A DNA stretch of 48,879 bases, taken from contig JAUNSK010000028.1 of the NCBI GenBank assembly GCA_030539275.1, forward strand, positions 1-48,879, written 5' to 3'. Shown here piece by piece: positions 44,842-48,879 of the stretch (its first letter is position 1; the number at the start of each line of letters is the position of its first letter). Below the pieces are notes generated by a model. That model made no database searches. It saw only the letters and a list, made by a program, of their open reading frames with translations, and had not been told where the DNA came from. The DNA comes from Oscillospiraceae bacterium (GTDB lineage: Bacteria; Bacillota; Clostridia; Oscillospirales; Ruminococcaceae). Position numbers and translations under genes: made by a program.

Positions 44842-46101
44842 ATGAATATTTTTGATCAGATGGAATCTGATGTCCGCAGTTATTGCAGAAGCTTCCCGGT
44901 TGTGTTCAATAAAGCAAAAATGTCTGATATGTTTACTGATAACGGTGACAAGTATATCGACTTTTTCTGTGGAGCAGGTGCACTTAATTACGGTCATAAT
45001 AATGACTATATAATTGACAGGATCATTGACTACCTGAGAAACAGCGGAATAATGCACTCACTTGATATGCACACAACTGCCAAGGCAGAGTTTATGAAGT
45101 GTTTCTGTGATAAAATACTTAAGCCAAGAAATCTTGACTATAAGCTCATGTTCTGTGGTCCTACAGGCACAAATGCAAATGAAGCAGCACTGAAGATCGC
45201 AAGAAAATATACAGGACGAACAAATGTATTTTCATTTATGGGAGCATTTCATGGAATGTCTCTTGGAAGTCTTGCACTTACAAGTTCTGATTTTTCAAGA
45301 GATGGTGCAGGAGTTCCTCTTGGCAATGTAACTTTCATGCCGTTTCCTTTTGGCTTTAATGAGACGTTTGACACAATAGGCTACATTGAAAATGTACTTA
45401 ATGATGATCATTCAGGCATTGAAAAGCCAGCGGCAATTTTCTGCGAAACAGTACAGGCTGAGGGCGGTATTATACCGGCTGACAAGGAGTGGCTTGTACG
45501 CCTGAGAGATCTCTGTACAAGACATGGAATTCTTCTCGTTTGTGATGAGGTACAGGTTGGCTGCGGAAGGACCGGTACATTCTTCTCATTTGAACGTGCA
45601 GGAATAGCTCCTGATATGGTGTCTCTGTCAAAGTCAATAAGCGGAAGCGGACTCCCTATGTCACTTCTTCTGATAAAACCTGAATATGACTGCTTTAAGC
45701 CAGGTGAACACAATGGTACATTCAGAGGCAATCAGCTTGCTTTTGTAGGCGCAAAGGCTGCAATTGATTTTGCTGTAGAGACAGGCCTTTATGAGAAGGT
45801 AAATCAGAAGGGAATCATTATTGAAAAATTTGTCAGAGAGAATATTCTTCCTCTCGACAGCTCTTTTGAGTACAGAGGAATAGGACTTATCCACGGCATT
45901 GATTTTTCAAAATCATCTGTTGAGGATGCTTGCGGAAAAATCGCTCATGAGTGCTTCAGCAATGGCCTCGTAATAGAGCGTGCCGGACGCCGTGATGATG
46001 TTCTGAAGATCATGCCTGCACTTACTATTGAAGAAGACGAGCTTATGGAAGGACTTAAGATAATTGAGACTTCTGTTAAAAATGTTTTCGGATTCAAATA
46101 A
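44842..46101 (+). CDS. class III aminotransferase, EctB-like (diaminobutyrate--2-oxoglutarate type)
   Basis: The 419-residue PLP enzyme of fold class III shows FFCGAGALNYGHNN, GPTGTNANEAALKIARKYTG, FHGMSLGSLALT, ETVQAEGGI, CDEVQVGCGRTG and LSKSISGSGLPMS with the Schiff-base Lys. Overall it is most like EctB, which makes diaminobutyrate from aspartate semialdehyde. No ectA or ectC is present, so ectoine synthesis is unlikely, and another amino donor or acceptor is possible. It is the last gene of the iorAB-paaK operon, 29 bases after the ACT gene, before a strong terminator. Confidence 0.82.
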   Translation: MNIFDQMESDVRSYCRSFPVVFNKAKMSDMFTDNGDKYIDFFCGAGALNYGHNNDYIIDRIIDYLRNSGIMHSLDMHTTAKAEFMKCFCDKILKPRNLDYKLMFCGPTGTNANEAALKIARKYTGRTNVFSFMGAFHGMSLGSLALTSSDFSRDGAGVPLGNVTFMPFPFGFNETFDTIGYIENVLNDDHSGIEKPAAIFCETVQAEGGIIPADKEWLVRLRDLCTRHGILLVCDEVQVGCGRTGTFFSFERAGIAPDMVSLSKSISGSGLPMSLLLIKPEYDCFKPGEHNGTFRGNQLAFVGAKAAIDFAVETGLYEKVNQKGIIIEKFVRENILPLDSSFEYRGIGLIHGIDFSKSSVEDACGKIAHECFSNGLVIERAGRRDDVLKIMPALTIEEDELMEGLKIIETSVKNVFGFK

Positions 46102-46127
46102 AAGTTTTTAAGGATAATCCTTTTTTA

Positions 46128-46172
46128 CAGGAGCCATGCAAATAAATGATTTGCATGGCTCCTGATTTTTTT
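46128..46172 (+). terminator. terminator of the iorAB-paaK operon
   Basis: A perfect 15-bp stem (46128-46142 with 46150-46164), a 7-base loop and T8. Confidence 0.94.
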
Positions 46173-46342
46173 TATTACTTTTGTTCTCTAAAATTTTTAT
46201 TTATTTCTTTTATACTTCGTGGTTAAGGCAATGATCAGTCCATGAATAACCGTGCTGCATTTTTATGATATCTTTAAGATAATAGTGTGACAAAGGCAGG
46301 TTTAACAGGAGGAAAATAATAATCTGTTGGAGGTTTGATATT

Positions 46343-47311
46343 TCATTGTAATTGATCAGTGCTTACAGGATCATCTGAGGATTTTATATAAATAATAATT
46401 TTCTTTTCGTCATAGAGCATGTACGAAATAACGTACTCATTTCCCGGATTATTTATATATTTATCATATTGATCCTTAAGAACGATCGAGACTACTATAT
46501 CAGGTGACTTGCTGTTATCTGAGGATCGTATTTCTGCTGGATCTTTGTACCTATAGTATGGTTCACCCATGCACATATCATAGATATAGTAGTTTGAACT
46601 GCCGACGTTTTCATTTATATAATTTATCAATTGCGAGAATTGAGACAGCTCGATTGATGTAAGAGTTGTTTTATTTGCCTGGGTAATCACCATATCAGGA
46701 TCATTGCCGGAGTTCACTCCGGAATCAGGGTTATCTTCACACATTGAACGATAATAACCAGTGTCTGTGAAAGTAATTTTAAAATAACCTTTGAATGCGT
46801 CTTCATATCCTGCTGCTTCATAGCCTACAGTCAGAGGTGAATTAACAGCAGCGATGGAATCTGCAAAGCTTAACAGTTCGCTTTGCGTACTAAACAGAAT
46901 TTCTGTATCCTGCGTCTGATCCTGCTTATTTTCAGCAGATAAATCATCTGGTTTCTCAGTACTAACACTGGTCGCCTCTGATGTTGCCGTATCTGTTGTG
47001 TCCGGAGTGATACCTGCTTCGGATTCGTTACCGGGATCGCTTAATGTATTTCGGGTACTCAGCTTAATTACTGCACAACTCATTATTATAAGTGCGAAAA
47101 CCGCAACGGCAGCAGGAAAGAAAACTTTGTTTTTCCTGACAGCATTTACTGTGACGGTACTTTTGCCGCTTTTAACTGCAGCGTTGCCTTCAAACGGGTC
47201 TTCACTTTCATCTCCGGCCTGAATGTCCATCTTAACAGAAAGGCGCATAATAAAATCATCATCCAGTTTCTTTCTGTTCATTCTCGTGAGATACTCATCC
47301 TTAAACTGCAT
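46343..47311 (-). CDS. probable anti-sigma factor, single-pass membrane protein
   Basis: The 322-residue protein has a cytosolic N-terminal part of about 60 residues (KDEYLTRMNRKKLDDDFIMR), one transmembrane helix (about 63-84), a Thr/Ser/Glu/Asp-rich linker and an outer domain (about 140-322) of unknown type. It follows the sigma gene with an 11-base overlap and has AAAGGAG before its ATG. Topology and coupling are those of an ECF sigma/anti-sigma pair. No zinc-binding HxxxCxxC motif is present. The 170 bases beyond its stop (46173-46342) hold no gene that I can see. Confidence 0.75.
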   Translation of the reverse strand: MQFKDEYLTRMNRKKLDDDFIMRLSVKMDIQAGDESEDPFEGNAAVKSGKSTVTVNAVRKNKVFFPAAVAVFALIIMSCAVIKLSTRNTLSDPGNESEAGITPDTTDTATSEATSVSTEKPDDLSAENKQDQTQDTEILFSTQSELLSFADSIAAVNSPLTVGYEAAGYEDAFKGYFKITFTDTGYYRSMCEDNPDSGVNSGNDPDMVITQANKTTLTSIELSQFSQLINYINENVGSSNYYIYDMCMGEPYYRYKDPAEIRSSDNSKSPDIVVSIVLKDQYDKYINNPGNEYVISYMLYDEKKIIIYIKSSDDPVSTDQLQ

Positions 47312-47795
47312 AATCCATATCTCCTTTCATCATATCCTTAAGCTTTACTCTTGCTCTCAGAAGCTGCATTTTGACTGCGGCTTCAGTACAGTCTGTTATA
47401 TCTGCTATTTCTTTTACACTGTATCCTTCAAAGTAAAATAGATGAATAACATTTCTGTACTTCTGAGGCAGATTTTTAACGGCGTCGCAGATGTCATATT
47501 CATCCGTGTTATACTCAAATGCTTTTACTGTTTTTTCATCGAGTGACGTTGTCCTGACTGACCAGGCGGATTTTTTAAGATCCAGACATTTGTTTATAGT
47601 TACACGCACAAGCCAGGATTTCTCGTGTTCACTTGATTCAAATATTTTTTTGACTCTTGAATACTTAAGGAATACCTCCTGTACTATATCCTGTGCATCC
47701 ATGTCGTTTCTTGTATGAAGCCATGCTATTCTCAGTATCATATCTCCGTACTGCCTGATCACTTTTTCAAATCTTTTCTGTCTTTTTGTGTCCAT
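47301..47795 (-). CDS. ECF-type RNA polymerase sigma factor
   Basis: The 164-residue protein has region 2 (RIAWLHTRNDMDAQDIVQEV, then FLKYSRVKKIF) and region 4 (LPQKYRNVIHLFYFEGYSVK, EIADITDCTEAAVKMQLLRA), with no regions 1 or 3, as in the extracytoplasmic-function group. GGGGAGG precedes the ATG. The probable anti-sigma gene overlaps its end. A TGTTAC-N17-CGTA pattern upstream (47838-47864, minus) could be an autoregulated ECF promoter. Confidence 0.92.
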   Translation of the reverse strand: MDTKRQKRFEKVIRQYGDMILRIAWLHTRNDMDAQDIVQEVFLKYSRVKKIFESSEHEKSWLVRVTINKCLDLKKSAWSVRTTSLDEKTVKAFEYNTDEYDICDAVKNLPQKYRNVIHLFYFEGYSVKEIADITDCTEAAVKMQLLRARVKLKDMMKGDMDYAV

Positions 47796-47837
47796 TATAA
47801 AAGCCTCCCCCCTGAAAAATATTTTTTATATTAAAGA

Positions 47838-47864
47838 TACGAGTCAGGTAATAGGAAAGTAACA
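47838..47864 (-). promoter_or_regulatory. candidate ECF-dependent promoter
   Basis: On the minus strand TGTTAC (47859-47864) and CGTA (47838-47841) are 17 bp apart, resembling ECF promoters of Firmicutes, about 45 bases before the sigma gene. It was found by eye only. Confidence 0.35.
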
Positions 47865-47963
47865 TAAATATATTAAAATAATTATACCATTTACTGTAGC
47901 TTTTTTCGATTCTATAAAGTATAATTTATGTAAAATTATAAACAGTAGGAGGAGAAAACTGGA

Positions 47964-48473
47964 ATGAAAAAGTTTACAAAACAGATATCAGCACTTCTGG
48001 CACTGGCAGCTGTCGGCTCAGTTACAGTGGTTCATGCTTCCACGCTTGGCAATGGAATCGCTGAGCCTGGAAATTACGATTATCAGCCGGATTCGTATGA
48101 AGATACACCTATGGCCGGAGTAGCGCCATATACTCCTACGGTCGGCACGTTTGTAGAAACAACGCCAGAACAGACTACAACAACGTCAATAGGGACTTGG
48201 GTTGAAACAACACCGGAACAGGAAACAACTACAACAAGGATGACTACGTTAGCAGGAGCAGTTGGACCTGGGGAATATGACGCTATACCCGGGGATGTGT
48301 ACTATGATATGGTAGTCGACATGACAGATCTGACAACACTTTCTTTATGGCTTCTTGGTGATGTAAGTTATGGCTCAGTACATGACTGGTCAGCGGGAGA
48401 TGTCAATGGGGACGGTGACATTAACATTGCGGATCTTGCACAGCTTAAGTATATACTGATGAATCCGGAATAA
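47964..48473 (+). CDS. small secreted dockerin protein
   Basis: The 169-residue protein has a signal peptide (about 1-25, ending HAS), a proline- and tyrosine-rich segment (PGNYDYQPDSYEDTP) and two Thr-rich repeats of the form VGTFVETTPEQTTTT / IGTWVETTPEQETTTT. The C-terminal dockerin (about 108-167) has a first calcium repeat that is poor (GDVYYDMVVDMTDLTTLSL) and a second that is canonical (GDVNGDGDINIADLAQLKYI). There is no catalytic domain. It may compete for or cap cohesin sites, or be a scaffold accessory. AGGAGGAG precedes the ATG. The 182 bases after it hold AT-rich inverted repeats but no clear terminator. Confidence 0.85.
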   Translation: MKKFTKQISALLALAAVGSVTVVHASTLGNGIAEPGNYDYQPDSYEDTPMAGVAPYTPTVGTFVETTPEQTTTTSIGTWVETTPEQETTTTRMTTLAGAVGPGEYDAIPGDVYYDMVVDMTDLTTLSLWLLGDVSYGSVHDWSAGDVNGDGDINIADLAQLKYILMNPE

Positions 48474-48655
48474 TATAAGCATAGTCACAAAAATAATCTG
48501 ATGATTATACATAAGTCATAAATATGCCGATTACAGTCAGATGATAATCAGGACGCCTGTACAGATCAGATATCTCAGAAACGGTCTGCTTACAGAAACA
48601 TGTCCTGATGTTCTGATTATTAAAACGAATATATAGTTTGAAAGAGGGATAGAAA

Positions 48656-48879
48656 ATGAGAAAGTTTACAAAGCAGATATCAGCACTTCTGGCACTGGCA
48701 GCTGTCGGCTCAGCTACAGTGGTTAATGCAGCTGCTCAGAACAATAGTATCGTTTCTCCTGGAAATTACGATTATCAGCCAGACTCATATGAAGAAACAC
48801 CACTGGCAGGAGATGTAGCATACACTTATCCGGTCGGTACGTTTGTAGAAACAACGCCGGCTGAGACAACAACAACGCC
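48656..48879 (+). CDS. small secreted dockerin protein, second copy (partial, runs off the window)
   Basis: An ATG at 48656 with AGAGGGAT upstream opens a frame to the window end, giving 74 residues: a signal peptide nearly identical to the gene before it (RKFTKQISALLALAAVGSAT) and then SPGNYDYQPDSYEETP and VGTFVETTPAETTTT. The DNA of the signal peptide region differs at only a few positions from 47964-48030, so this is a recent tandem duplicate or is kept alike by gene conversion. A C-terminal dockerin is expected beyond the window but not seen. Confidence 0.8.
   Translation, partial: MRKFTKQISALLALAAVGSATVVNAAAQNNSIVSPGNYDYQPDSYEETPLAGDVAYTYPVGTFVETTPAETTTT

Noticed and set aside
46173-46342. 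AGGAGG and TTGGAGG sites on the plus strand near 46308-46335
   Set aside because: The frames that follow are only a few codons long, and the region has no coding pattern.

Overview
The window looks like chromosome from a low-GC anaerobic Firmicute of the Ruminococcus type (R. flavefaciens/albus-like cellulosome builders). This rests on dockerin-bearing secreted proteins with Thr-rich linkers, cohesin-like lipoproteins with Thr/Ser-rich linkers, [FeFe]-hydrogenase maturases, AdhE, a ferredoxin-dependent 2-oxoacid oxidoreductase (IorAB), sigma-A promoters with 17-bp spacers, and strong Shine-Dalgarno sites. No 16S gene is present, so species is an inference. No phage, insertion sequence, CRISPR array or tRNA was seen.

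Layout. 0.1-2.4 kb: a DUF2975 membrane protein with its partner HTH regulator, then a DUF4173 membrane protein. 2.4-5.3 kb (minus): a promoter-led operon of three paralogous lipoproteins. The first carries a cohesin-like domain in normal order; the second and third appear to carry it circularly permuted (C-terminal half before N-terminal half). 5.4-7.1 kb: leuA. 7.6-9.35 kb: a sensory-type [FeFe]-hydrogenase-like protein with a dyad over its likely start site. 9.5-19.9 kb: a signalling operon made of a BvgS-like hybrid kinase, a separate HPt protein, and a 2247-residue REC-GGDEF-EAL-multiPAS-GAF-GGDEF protein. 19.9-23.5 kb (minus): TM1266-type regulator, hydG, hydF and a SipW-type signal peptidase; hydE is absent here. 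23.7-27.9 kb: VanW protein, then yqeG, aroQ, an M24 aminopeptidase, efp and an acidic zinc-ribbon protein. 27.9-30.3 kb (minus): metallophosphoesterase and gdhA. 30.5-38 kb: RNase P RNA, a small anchored protein, adhE, an APH-like kinase, a CHAP/ricin-like/dockerin protein and a lipoprotein. 38.2-40 kb: an XRE regulator with membrane tail, and fba. 40.3-46.1 kb: iorA-iorB-DUF4259-paaK-ACT-aminotransferase operon. 46.3-47.8 kb (minus): an ECF sigma factor and its probable anti-sigma factor. 48-48.9 kb: two tandem small dockerin proteins, the second cut by the window end.

How it fits together. Fermentation functions (AdhE, aldolase, glutamate dehydrogenase, hydrogenase maturation, IorAB) sit beside cell-surface functions (cohesin-like lipoproteins, dockerin proteins). 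Two sensing blocks are adjacent: an H2-sensor-like protein and a phosphorelay that seems to end on a c-di-GMP phosphodiesterase. The most novel candidate is the pair of lipoproteins with permuted cohesin-like domains, followed by the phosphorelay/giant EAL hub and the hairpin-plus-U-run between hydG and hydF.
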